64,000 nucleotides of DNA from Sporomusa ovata DSM 2662 (GTDB lineage Bacteria; Bacillota; Negativicutes; Sporomusales; Sporomusaceae), in NCBI RefSeq assembly GCF_000445445.1, contig NZ_ASXP01000001.1, positions 976,501 through 1,040,500 of the forward strand. The letters are read 5' to 3'. This document shows positions 16,871-25,572 of this stretch, in pieces (within the stretch, counting starts at the first letter, position 1; the number at the start of each line of letters is the position of its first letter). Both the position numbers and the translations under genes were made by a program. Under the pieces are notes generated by a model. It made no database searches and was not told the origin of the DNA. It saw nothing but the letters and a program-made list of their open reading frames with translations.

Positions 16871-18007
16871 GTGGCAAGCAGGAAGGAAAGAGCAATTATC
16901 TTTGTATCTGTTATTGCAATAGTCTTGGCTGGAATTGTCGGCTACCGAATTTATAGTAATATACAAGCAAATAAAGAGCGGGCTGCGCGGGCGTCCCAGG
17001 GGCAGGTGGTTACTGTTGAAGTAGCAGCTATAACCAGACGGGATATTACGCCGGTTTTAACCTTTTCTGCTAGTCTTGAGCCGATATGGAGTGCAGACAT
17101 TTCCAGTAAAGTGGACGGACGTATCGAACGGCTTACGGTTGATGAAGGCGATACCGTTTCAGATGGTATGACAATAGCTATCCTGGATATGGGGGAGCTT
17201 TCGGCCCAGGTAGTTCAGGCTGAAGGAAATTTATTCCAGGCCAAAGCCAATCTTGAACAAGCCGAACTTGATTTTAGGCGAATGGAACCGCTTGCCAGTC
17301 AGGGCGCTATCTCAGAACAAACCCTTGATTCGGCCAGGACTAAACGGGATTTGGCTGCTGGTCAGGTTCGCGCGGCTGAGGGGGCATTAGCCTTATATGA
17401 TAGCAAACTTACAGGTGCTACGATAAATTCACCGCGGAACGGGGTAGTTGTTAAACGCTATTTGCAATCAGGTTACTATGCCAAAGCAGGTACGGCTATT
17501 GTTAGCGTTGCTGATATTACCACGCTTTTGGCAAAAGCTACTGTTGGCGAGGCCGAGATTGCAAAGCTGACGCTGGGCACTGCTGTTAAAGTAAGGGTCG
17601 ATGCTTTAGAAGGGCAGGAGTTTATTGGTACAATTACCCGTCTTTCGCCGGTAGCGGCTATGCCTTCGCGGACATTTATTGCGGAGATATCGATTCCTAA
17701 TCCGCAAAGCATTTTGAAGGCAGGTATGTTTGCTAAGGTTGAGGTTCCTATTCAGATCCATGCCCAGGCGCTGGTGGTGCCGGAAATAGCGCTGGTAATG
17801 AAGGAGGATATCAAAACAGTTTTTGTACTTACGGCTGACAACAAAGTGCAGCAGCGTGCGCTTAAACTGGGATTTGTTGGCGGTGGTTGGGCTGAGGTGC
17901 TTGACGGTGTTAAAGACGGTGAGCAAATCGTTATTGCCGGTCAAAATAAGCTGAGAGATGGTTCAACGGTCAGACTGGGAGCGCCTGGGGAGGCTGGCAG
18001 TAAATGA
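16871..18007 (+). CDS. RND efflux periplasmic adaptor (HlyD/AcrA family)
   Basis: A 378-residue membrane-fusion protein with an N-terminal membrane anchor (about 8-28), a lipoyl-like half-motif around VDGRIERLTVDEGDTV, a coiled-coil hairpin (about 115-175), the second lipoyl half INSPRNGVVVKRYL and beta-barrel and membrane-proximal domains. It links the inner-membrane pump to an outer-membrane channel. The GTG at 16871 has GGAGG 9 nt upstream. An upstream in-frame extension to 16733 runs through the repeat element and is rejected. No TolC-type gene is in the window. Confidence 0.9.
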   Translation: MASRKERAIIFVSVIAIVLAGIVGYRIYSNIQANKERAARASQGQVVTVEVAAITRRDITPVLTFSASLEPIWSADISSKVDGRIERLTVDEGDTVSDGMTIAILDMGELSAQVVQAEGNLFQAKANLEQAELDFRRMEPLASQGAISEQTLDSARTKRDLAAGQVRAAEGALALYDSKLTGATINSPRNGVVVKRYLQSGYYAKAGTAIVSVADITTLLAKATVGEAEIAKLTLGTAVKVRVDALEGQEFIGTITRLSPVAAMPSRTFIAEISIPNPQSILKAGMFAKVEVPIQIHAQALVVPEIALVMKEDIKTVFVLTADNKVQQRALKLGFVGGGWAEVLDGVKDGEQIVIAGQNKLRDGSTVRLGAPGEAGSK

Positions 18008-21000
18008 TTGATATTTTTATCAAGCGCCCGGTATTTACTACCATGCTGGTTATGCTGCTGGTGGTATTCGGTCTTAACTCGTATCCAAGTCTGGGTGTTG
18101 ATCTTTATCCTGATGTGGAATTTCCCATCGTCTTAGTAAAAATTACTTATACAGGTGCTTCGCCGGAAGAGATGGAAAGTCTTATTACGAAGCCAGTTGA
18201 AGATGCGGTAAGTTCAGTTGCGGGTATAAAGACGCTATCTTCTGTGTCCCGGGAAGGGGTATCTCAGACGACCATTGAGTTTGAATTGGGTACAAACCCT
18301 AAAATGGCCGCCAATGATGTGCGCGAGAAGGTCGCCGGTGTCCGCAAGCGCCTGCCTGATGAAATTGATGAACCGGTAGTACAGCGCTTTGACATCACCG
18401 CTCAGTCGATTCTCAGCTTTAGTTTAGCCTCAGAGACGCGGTCGCGGGGAGAAATCCGTAAAATTGCTGAAGATATTGTTAAAGATCAGCTCCAACAGGT
18501 AGAAGGGGTTGCTGAGGTCAGTATTTATGGGGCTGCCCTGAGAGAAATACAGATATTGGCTGATCCGTCTAAACTTGAGGCCTATGGTGTCTCATTGCAG
18601 CAATTAATCGATGCGGTTAATAATAATAATGTCAATACGCCGGGTGGGCATGTTAAGGAACAGGGTATTGAACTAACTGTTAGAACTATTGGTAAATATA
18701 AAAGTGTTGATGATATTAAACGCATTGTTGTTCTCAACCAGCAAGGCCGTTTGGTGCGTCTGCAGGATGTGGCCAGTGTAACAGATACCTGGGCAGAAGA
18801 ACGAACCTATGCGGCAACCAATGGTGTACCAAGTGTAATTATTAGTATTCAGAAGCAGTCAGGTACCAACACGGTAGGGGTTGCTGAAAAAGTAAAACAG
18901 TCGATGCAGCAGTTAGAGCAAAATGTGTTGCCTCCGGATATGAAAGTGACCAAAGTACGGGACAATTCTGTTTATATTAGAGACAGCGTTGATGATGTCA
19001 TGGTGTCGATGGTGTTTGGCGGTTTGTTGGCGGTGGCGATTACCTTCCTGTTTTTGCGTAATACGCGAGCCACGATAATAGGTGCTATTGCTATTCCGAC
19101 TTCGATTATATCGACCTTCTTTTTGATGAAGGTCATGAATTTTACCCTTAACAATATGTCACTGATGGGGCTTAGTCTGGCTGTGGGAATTCTTATTGAT
19201 GATGCTATCGTTGTTGTTGAAAATATTTTCCGTCACATGGAGCAAGGTAAAAGCCCAATGTCGGCAGCCCGCGACGGCACGAAAGAGATTTCACTGGCTG
19301 TTTTGGCGACAACCTTCTCAATTCTTGCCGTATTTGTGCCTGTAGGTACCATGGGCGAGATTATCGGTCAGTATTTTAAACAGTTTGGCTTAACGATAGC
19401 TTTTGCTGTAGCCTTTTCTCTATTTGTAGCCTTTACGCTTACGCCAATGTTGTCGGCGTATTGGTTAAAAACCGGTCAGTCAGGACAAGGCCTACGGATA
19501 GGCTGGCTGGAGTTGATATTGGATAAGTGGGAGCAGGGCTTTGAAGCTTTCCGCCGCTACTACCGGGACGTGTTGTATTGGGCGCTGCAGCGACCGAAAA
19601 AACTGGTAGCACTGGCTATCCTATCGCTGCTGCTTAATGCATTATTAATGCCTTTCTTAGGTTCCGAGTTTCAGCCTACCTATGACTCAGGCGAATTTAA
19701 TATCAATCTGATAGCACCATCAGGAACGTCCATTGAGCGGAATAAAGAATTAGTGGCCCAGGTTGAGAAAGAGGTTATGGCTATTCCTGAATTAGAATCA
19801 GCCTACCTGGTTGTTGGTGCCAATCGTCAGGTGTACCGTTCGCTGATTGGTGTACGGTTGATTGATTCAGGCAAACGTTCTCGTTCGATGATGCAGATTA
19901 TGGATTCGCTTCGCAGCAAGTTTCGCAATATTAATGGGTTGAAAGTAAATGTATCAACAGGTCAAAGCACGGGTAAGGGTGATTCTCGTCCAGTGCAAAT
20001 CGCTTTACGCGGGCCGGAATTAGATGTGTTGAATATGTATGCAAATACACTGGCTGACAAGATAAAACAAATTCCCGGTACAACTGATGTTGACATATCC
20101 AGTGAGCAGTCAGAACCAGAGGTACAGGTGAAACTTGATCCAGCCCGGTTGGGTGATGTTGGACTTGACGCGACAACTGCCGGTAATGCTGTGCAAACTG
20201 CTTTTCTGGGTGACACTGCCAAAAACCAATATAATGTGGCTGACAGTGATTACGATATCCGGGTGCAGCTGAAGCAGTCCAATCGGCTGAGCTTGGAAGA
20301 TGTGGCAAATCTGCGAATTAGTGGCAAAAATGGCTTCGTGCGCTTGGGTGATATTGCCGAAGTTAAGTTGTCGTCAGGTCCGACGCAGGTCGATCGTGAA
20401 GACCGCCAACGTCAGGTAATCGTCTATGCCAATGCGGTAGGAGCTTCGTCCGGGGAGGTAATTAATACAGTAAAAGAACTTATCCCCGGTCTTAATTTAC
20501 CAATGGGTTATACCCATAAGCTGGTAGGGCAGGCACAAATGATGGAAAACTCGTTTAAAGAGATTTCCAAAGCACTATTATTGGCAGTAATCCTTATTTA
20601 CATGGTATTAGCAGCAGAGTTTGAAAGCTTTATTCATCCGCTGATAATTATGTTATCATTACCATTTTCTTTGATTGGAGCGATAGTGGGGTTGTTAATT
20701 ATGGGCAGTACGATTAACATGATGTCTCTGATTGGCGTGATTATGCTGATGGGTCTGGTAACCAAAAATGCTATCTTGCTGGTTGATTATACGAATCAGC
20801 TCAGACAGCAGGGAATGCCTGTTGTTGATGCGCTGGTAGAGGCCGGGTCAGTACGGCTGCGTCCCATTTTAATGACAACAATGGCGATGATTTTTGGCAT
20901 GGCACCGATTGCACTCGGTATTGGCGCCGGTGCTGAAATTCGTTCATCAATGGGGATAGCATTAATTGGTGGGTTAATAACATCAACCTTCCTGACTTTG

Positions 21001-21096
21001 GTCATTATCCCGCTGGTATATTTGCTTGTTGATAGACTGCAAAATTATTTTAGGCCAGTTAAACCGGATATAACAGAAAGAAGCCCCAGCGTGTAA
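18004..21096 (+). CDS. RND multidrug efflux pump, HAE1/AcrB family
   Basis: A 1030-residue proton-driven inner-membrane exporter. Twelve transmembrane segments and two large periplasmic loops are arranged as an internal duplication. The N-terminal MIDIFIKRPVFTTML and the TM4 motif GLSLAVGILIDDAIVVVENI with paired aspartates for proton relay are visible. It overlaps the adaptor by ATGA. Substrates cannot be read from sequence; they may be drugs, bile-salt-like compounds or lipids. Confidence 0.93.
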   Translation: MIDIFIKRPVFTTMLVMLLVVFGLNSYPSLGVDLYPDVEFPIVLVKITYTGASPEEMESLITKPVEDAVSSVAGIKTLSSVSREGVSQTTIEFELGTNPKMAANDVREKVAGVRKRLPDEIDEPVVQRFDITAQSILSFSLASETRSRGEIRKIAEDIVKDQLQQVEGVAEVSIYGAALREIQILADPSKLEAYGVSLQQLIDAVNNNNVNTPGGHVKEQGIELTVRTIGKYKSVDDIKRIVVLNQQGRLVRLQDVASVTDTWAEERTYAATNGVPSVIISIQKQSGTNTVGVAEKVKQSMQQLEQNVLPPDMKVTKVRDNSVYIRDSVDDVMVSMVFGGLLAVAITFLFLRNTRATIIGAIAIPTSIISTFFLMKVMNFTLNNMSLMGLSLAVGILIDDAIVVVENIFRHMEQGKSPMSAARDGTKEISLAVLATTFSILAVFVPVGTMGEIIGQYFKQFGLTIAFAVAFSLFVAFTLTPMLSAYWLKTGQSGQGLRIGWLELILDKWEQGFEAFRRYYRDVLYWALQRPKKLVALAILSLLLNALLMPFLGSEFQPTYDSGEFNINLIAPSGTSIERNKELVAQVEKEVMAIPELESAYLVVGANRQVYRSLIGVRLIDSGKRSRSMMQIMDSLRSKFRNINGLKVNVSTGQSTGKGDSRPVQIALRGPELDVLNMYANTLADKIKQIPGTTDVDISSEQSEPEVQVKLDPARLGDVGLDATTAGNAVQTAFLGDTAKNQYNVADSDYDIRVQLKQSNRLSLEDVANLRISGKNGFVRLGDIAEVKLSSGPTQVDREDRQRQVIVYANAVGASSGEVINTVKELIPGLNLPMGYTHKLVGQAQMMENSFKEISKALLLAVILIYMVLAAEFESFIHPLIIMLSLPFSLIGAIVGLLIMGSTINMMSLIGVIMLMGLVTKNAILLVDYTNQLRQQGMPVVDALVEAGSVRLRPILMTTMAMIFGMAPIALGIGAGAEIRSSMGIALIGGLITSTFLTLVIIPLVYLLVDRLQNYFRPVKPDITERSPSV

Positions 21097-21116
21097 TGCT
21101 AGGGCTTCTTTCTGTT
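21072..21116. terminator. Long hairpin at the end of the RND operon
   Basis: AACAGAAAGAAGCCC (21072-21086) and GGGCTTCTTTCTGTT (21102-21116) are perfectly complementary over 15 bp, spanning the stop codon of the pump gene. It lies between two convergent genes and could terminate both. The T run is weak on the + strand. Confidence 0.65.
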
Positions 21117-21117
21117 G

Positions 21118-21402
21118 TTACGCTAATGACCAGCCTTCAATAACCAGTTTTTTGAATCCAAAAAAATTACTAAGAGTAATGGTCAGCGGTATTGCAGGCA
21201 GCTCATGCGGGATATAAACCATAATTCCCTGAATTTCTTCGCAACTGTAGTTGTGAAGGTCATGTGGCTGCCCGAGGCGTACAGACGGGCTTTCACGGAT
21301 ATCAATGCAGCAGCTAATAACCTGAAATAGTTCAAGATAGACCGGTTTGCCGTGGGCCTTAATATATGCAAGCGCCTTGTTCGTTATTGTAAGCATTGCC
21401 AT
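21118..21402 (-). CDS. CC/Se-motif family small protein
   Basis: A 94-residue protein with N-terminal helix LTITNKALAYIKAHG and a central SCCIDIRESPSVRLGQP, matching the CC/Se motif family, in which some members carry selenocysteine at one of the adjacent cysteines. Here both positions are Cys. The function is unknown; a redox or metal role is only inferred from the motif. The ATG at 21402 has AAAGGAGG 8 nt upstream, so the longer in-frame start at 21435 is rejected. It is convergent with the RND operon and divergent from the gene at 21588. Confidence 0.72.
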   Translation of the reverse strand: MAMLTITNKALAYIKAHGKPVYLELFQVISCCIDIRESPSVRLGQPHDLHNYSCEEIQGIMVYIPHELPAIPLTITLSNFFGFKKLVIEGWSLA

Positions 21403-21472
21403 TAAAGGAGCCTCCTTTACTAGTTTGCTACACAACTATTCGGTAGTAAGAGTGAATATCCTCCTCACGTAG

Positions 21473-21511
21473 AGAGTTTTAAACAGCAAACTCTGCGGCG
21501 GCTTGCTGTTT
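21473..21511. promoter_or_regulatory. Overlapping competing hairpins between divergent genes
   Basis: AGAGTTT (21473-21479) pairs with AAACTCT (21488-21494), while AAACAGCAA (21481-21489) pairs with TTGCTGTTT (21503-21511). The two stems share bases and cannot form together, as in attenuators. There is no T run. They lie in the 185-nt divergent intergenic region. Confidence 0.35.
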
Positions 21512-21587
21512 GATAGTGACATAATATTTAGAAACTGAATAGTATACATTGTAATGTGTGAGATGCGCCGGCTTAGGGGGGATGATA

Positions 21588-22046
21588 TTGTTTAACCGGA
21601 CAGAAGCCGTGAATAATCTACTGGCATTGATGAGACTGCAAAATAGCTATATTCATGAGCTAAATAAGCTAATATATGCCGCCGCTACTGATTTGACGCT
21701 GGCTAACAATCATGAATTTACCATGTTTGTTGATAATTTTTTCGAATTTGCTCATTATCATTATAACAGTGAAGGCTACAGCCAAGCTGCGCAGTTGGTG
21801 CAGATCTACCATTATATTTTATTGGAGCGATTGCTGGATAGTCAGGTTTTAGTTGCTGCTGAACAAATGGAACTTGCCATTGGCCATCTGGAGATGGTTG
21901 TTCGGGAGATGCAGGCTAGGTTTCATCCACAAATAATTCTGCTAAATCAGGGGATTCTACTAATGGAAGAGACGCAGTTAAAGATTATTGAGAGTCTGGA
22001 AGAACTTTTGGAACGATCTCAGCCTGTTCCCAAATTGCAGAATTAG
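21588..22046 (+). CDS. Uncharacterised helical protein
   Basis: A 152-residue protein I do not recognise. It is predicted almost wholly alpha-helical, rich in Leu, Glu, Gln and Tyr/His (EFAHYHYNSEGYSQAAQLVQ), without a signal peptide or transmembrane segment. The C-terminal part (about 85-145) could form a coiled coil. The TTG at 21588 has AGGGGGG 6 nt upstream; an ATG at 21582 abuts that site and an ATG at 21558 precedes it. It stands alone between the CC/Se gene and larB. Confidence 0.65.
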   Translation: MFNRTEAVNNLLALMRLQNSYIHELNKLIYAAATDLTLANNHEFTMFVDNFFEFAHYHYNSEGYSQAAQLVQIYHYILLERLLDSQVLVAAEQMELAIGHLEMVVREMQARFHPQIILLNQGILLMEETQLKIIESLEELLERSQPVPKLQN

Positions 22047-22094
22047 AAAAAAGTTTGTGAAAAACAGGATTTTTACTATGGCTATGGAATAGTT

Positions 22095-22131
22095 TAAAGA
22101 CATAATGCCCGTAGAGGACATTATGTCTTTA
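22095..22131. other. Perfect 13-bp hairpin upstream of larB
   Basis: TAAAGACATAATG (22095-22107) and CATTATGTCTTTA (22119-22131) are perfectly complementary with an 11-nt loop. The following sequence has few Ts, so termination would be weak. It may end the preceding transcript or be an operator or leader element for larB, about 105 nt downstream. Confidence 0.55.
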
Positions 22132-22236
22132 TGCTATTATATAACAGCGAGTAATTCTAAAAGAAGAACGATGACTTTATTGCCATTAGGGCGCAGAGAT
22201 GCTATTATGCAAAAAGGAAGGTTTCGAGGTGTAGTA

Positions 22237-22989
22237 ATGGATATAGATTATGTGAGTCGCTTGTTTAAGGAGTTTAAGGCAGGCGATCTGACACTTGATG
22301 AAGCTCTGGACAAGCTAAAAATACTGCCTTATGAAGATTTGGAATTTGCTAAGCTGGATCATCATCGACTGTTGCGCCAGGGGTTTGCTGAGGTTGTTTT
22401 TTGTCAGGGGAAAACACTGGAGCAGGTACAAGCTATTATGGAAAGGCTGGCTGAGTATAATCACAGTATTTTGGCGACAAGAGCAACTAAACAGATGTAT
22501 GATGCGGTAAAGCAAGTCGTGACTGACGCCCGGTATCATGAATTGGCACGGCTTATTACTGTTGAACGGCAGAAACCGCCGGTAGATAAGGAACGGTTTA
22601 TTTTGGTTATGAGTGCCGGAACCAGCGATATTCCGGTAGCTGAGGAAGCTGCCATTACTGCTGAAATGATGGGCAATGAAGTGAAAAGGGTGTATGATGT
22701 TGGAGTGGCGGGTATTCACCGGTTGCTTGATCAGCACCAGTTGATTGAACAAGCCAATGTACTTGTGGTGGTAGCCGGCATGGAAGGTGCGCTGGCAAGT
22801 GTTATCGGTGGTTTGGCGGCCAAACCGGTTATTGCGGTGCCGACAAGTATTGGTTATGGCGCAAGTTTCGGTGGCCTGGCGGCTTTGTTAAGTATGCTTA
22901 ATAGCTGTGCAGCCGGAGTGGCTGTTGTTAATATTGATAATGGTTTTGGCGCAGGCCGGATGGCCAGTATGATTAACCACATGAGGTGA
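22237..22989 (+). CDS. larB: Nickel-pincer cofactor biosynthesis protein LarB
   Basis: Carboxylates the pyridinium ring of nicotinic acid adenine dinucleotide and hydrolyses it, the first step to the nickel-pincer nucleotide used by lactate racemase LarA and related enzymes. The 250 residues have an N-terminal helical domain (FKAGDLTLDEALDKLK) and a PurE-like C-terminal half with SAGTSDIPVAEEA and PTSIGYGASFGGLAALL. The ATG at 22237 has GAGGTG 5 nt upstream; longer in-frame extensions lack a ribosome site. It is followed by larC after 10 nt. larA and larE are not in the window. Confidence 0.92.
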   Translation: MDIDYVSRLFKEFKAGDLTLDEALDKLKILPYEDLEFAKLDHHRLLRQGFAEVVFCQGKTLEQVQAIMERLAEYNHSILATRATKQMYDAVKQVVTDARYHELARLITVERQKPPVDKERFILVMSAGTSDIPVAEEAAITAEMMGNEVKRVYDVGVAGIHRLLDQHQLIEQANVLVVVAGMEGALASVIGGLAAKPVIAVPTSIGYGASFGGLAALLSMLNSCAAGVAVVNIDNGFGAGRMASMINHMR

Positions 22990-22999
22990 GTATATACAA

Positions 23000-24208
23000 A
23001 TGGATATAAAATGTAATGCCATTTATCTTGATTGTTTTGCCGGTATTAGTGGCAATATGCTGCTGGGAGCCTTGCTTGATGCCGGTGCGCCAGCAGAATT
23101 GTTGCGGGCTGAACTGGCCAAACTGGCAGTAACAGGGTATCGGTTGAACTTGTCAAGAGTTGATAAGGGTGGTATAAACGCCTTTTACCTGGATGTTCAG
23201 GTCGATGAAGCAGTACAAGAGCATCGTAATTTAGCTGATATAATTGCTATTATTGAACAGTCCACCATCAAACCTGCTGTAAAGGAAAGCAGTAAAGCTA
23301 TATTTACTCGTTTGGCTCAGGCTGAAGCCAAAGTCCATGGTATGCCGCTTGATGAAATTCATTTTCATGAAGTTGGCGCAGTAGATTCCATTGTTGATAT
23401 TGTTGGTATTGCATGGGCGCTTGATTATCTCCATATTGAACATATATATGCCTCGCGACTTCGTGTTGGCAGTGGTTTCGTTACGTGCTGTCATGGGCTT
23501 ATTCCAGTCCCGGCACCGGCTACTGCCGAACTGTTGCATGGCATTCCCTATTATCCGGGTGATATTGAAAAGGAACTGGTAACGCCGACGGGAGCCGCTG
23601 TTTTAGCAACACTTGGTACTGGTTTTGGCAATATGCCGGCTGATTTTATTAGCAGCAAAATTGGGTATGGTGCCGGTACCTGGAATATTGCTATTCCTAA
23701 TGTTTTGCGCCTCTATTTAGGTGAGGTAACAGGCAATGGGAAAAATAGGCAGGGTGAGAATACAAAAGATGAACAATGTTTGGTAATTGAGACCAATATT
23801 GACGATCAAACTCCTGAAATCTATGGGTATATAATGGATAGATTATTTGCCGCTGGTGCCTTGGATGTCTGGTTAACCCCCATTATTATGAAAAAGAATC
23901 GACTGGCAACCAAATTGTCGGTACTGGCTGCTCCAGATTGTCAAAATAAGGTCGCAGAAATAATTTTGCAGGAAACAACATCAATTGGTATGCGCTGTTA
24001 TCCGGTAGCAAGAACGATGGCTGACCGTGAATTTATTGTTATCGGATTACCCTGGGGGGATGTCAAGGTAAAAGTCAGTTCTTATCAAGGGAAAATATGC
24101 AATGTTGCGCCTGAATACGAGGAGTGTCGAAAAATTGCGGCGAAGACGGGAATACCGCTTAAGGTAGTCCAGCAGCTGGCATTAAAAGAAGCCATGTCAG
24201 TTTGTTAA
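23000..24208 (+). CDS. larC: Nickel insertion protein LarC
   Basis: CTP-dependent nickel insertase completing the nickel-pincer nucleotide. The 402 residues carry IYLDCFAGISGNMLLGAL and DEIHFHEVGAVDSIVDI, family signatures rich in His and Asp. In Lactobacillus plantarum the protein comes from two reading frames joined by a ribosomal frameshift; here one uninterrupted frame encodes the whole protein. GAGGTGAG lies upstream of the ATG. Confidence 0.93.
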   Translation: MDIKCNAIYLDCFAGISGNMLLGALLDAGAPAELLRAELAKLAVTGYRLNLSRVDKGGINAFYLDVQVDEAVQEHRNLADIIAIIEQSTIKPAVKESSKAIFTRLAQAEAKVHGMPLDEIHFHEVGAVDSIVDIVGIAWALDYLHIEHIYASRLRVGSGFVTCCHGLIPVPAPATAELLHGIPYYPGDIEKELVTPTGAAVLATLGTGFGNMPADFISSKIGYGAGTWNIAIPNVLRLYLGEVTGNGKNRQGENTKDEQCLVIETNIDDQTPEIYGYIMDRLFAAGALDVWLTPIIMKKNRLATKLSVLAAPDCQNKVAEIILQETTSIGMRCYPVARTMADREFIVIGLPWGDVKVKVSSYQGKICNVAPEYEECRKIAAKTGIPLKVVQQLALKEAMSVC

Positions 24209-24310
24209 AGGTATTTTTGGATAAATTAAGTATGAAAAGATGAATTAAGCCAAGTTTATGGGCTGTATTTTAAGAGTTTTGAGCAGATATAAAGGATTTT
24301 ACCCTTTGTT

Positions 24311-24339
24311 AGCAGGAAAAACTGAAAATATGTAAAATT
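24311..24339 (+). repeat. AGCAGGA-N17-AAATT motif copy
   Basis: AGCAGGA at 24311-24317 and AAATT at 24335-24339 with 17 nt between. It is one of four copies in the window with this spacing, 60 nt before the HD-GYP gene in a 190-nt A/T-rich intergenic stretch. Confidence 0.4.
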
Positions 24340-24399
24340 ATATTGTTAATATTGTAACTTTCATAATTAAATAAATGGATCGCAGGGGAGGGAAGAAGT

Positions 24400-25479
24400 G
24401 TGGCGATAAGGTATTGTATCAAACCATATTCGCTGAGTGAGGCAAAACCTGGCATGGAAATTGGACGGATGGTACTAACCCCGGAGGACAAGGTTATTTT
24501 AAGTGAAGGTACAATTCTCACAGACAGTATGCTGCACGGCTTGGAATTTTGGAATATTACCACAGTATTTATTAAAGAAGCATTGCCATCTGAGCCAGGT
24601 ATTGATTTTTCTATTCCTGAAACTGTTGTCCGGAAAAAGTTCTATGCTGATTATGATAATACTGTCAGTGTTGTGAAGGATGCCTTTGCAAAAACACGCT
24701 TTTTTCAAGAGGTTCCGCTGAATGCCATGAAGGAGTTGGCCAGTAATGCGATTGAACTGTTGATTAATTCGCCTGGTGTAATTAATCATATAAATTTGGT
24801 GCGCCGACAGGATGATTACACCTTTCATCACTCTGTTAATGTAGCTATTATTTGCGGAGTACTGGGTAAGTGGCTTGGTTATACAGGTGCAGAATGGAAG
24901 GATTTGATACTAGCCGGATTGCTTCATGATATCGGTAAAACCCAAATCCCACTTGAAATATTAAATAAACCAGGCAAGCTTACGTCTGACGAGATGGAGA
25001 TTATGCAGCTTCACACAACCAGGGGATATAAACTGCTGTCCACGAAGCAGGGGATTCCAAACGGCGTAATTCATGGAATTCTCCAGCATCATGAACGGTT
25101 TGACGGCAGTGGCTATCCTCTTGCCGTTTATGGCGATCAAATTCATCGATATGCGCGAATTATTGCGGTTGCCGACATATATGATGCTATGACTTCAGAT
25201 CGCGTTTATCATCGTAAAATCTCACCATTTGCAGTAGTCGAAATGATTGTTGAGGAAATGTTTCAAAAGCTTGATCCTGAAATTGGTGCAATTTTTTTAA
25301 ATAATGTTCGTGATTATTTTATCGGCAATATTGTTGAATTAAGTGATGGCCGCCAAGCGGAAGTAATTTATTTGGGACAATTTATGGCATCACGGCCAAT
25401 AGTAGTTACTGAGGATAAGGAATATATTGATTTAGAATATAACAAAACGTTACGAATTGTGAAAGTCGCCAGAGCCTAA
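24400..25479 (+). CDS. HD-GYP domain protein (putative c-di-GMP phosphodiesterase)
   Basis: A 359-residue protein. The N-terminal third (about 1-90) is a DUF3391-like or unassigned region. The C-terminal half is a complete HD-GYP domain with HHSVNVA, GLLHDIGK (HD near residue 176), HHERFDGSGYP (GYP near 236) and DIYDAMTSDR. The family hydrolyses cyclic di-GMP. No sensor or receiver domain is recognisable. The GTG at 24400 is preceded by GGGGAGGG. It is a single gene; with ComFB in the pilus locus it hints at c-di-GMP control of surface behaviour. Confidence 0.88.
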   Translation: MAIRYCIKPYSLSEAKPGMEIGRMVLTPEDKVILSEGTILTDSMLHGLEFWNITTVFIKEALPSEPGIDFSIPETVVRKKFYADYDNTVSVVKDAFAKTRFFQEVPLNAMKELASNAIELLINSPGVINHINLVRRQDDYTFHHSVNVAIICGVLGKWLGYTGAEWKDLILAGLLHDIGKTQIPLEILNKPGKLTSDEMEIMQLHTTRGYKLLSTKQGIPNGVIHGILQHHERFDGSGYPLAVYGDQIHRYARIIAVADIYDAMTSDRVYHRKISPFAVVEMIVEEMFQKLDPEIGAIFLNNVRDYFIGNIVELSDGRQAEVIYLGQFMASRPIVVTEDKEYIDLEYNKTLRIVKVARA

Positions 25480-25572
25480 CTAATATTAATGCGATAAGGG
25501 GAGTATATTTCTTAGCTATGCCGAGGCAGGCCGGATTGATCCTATTTTGTATCATACTAGGAGTGAACAATT

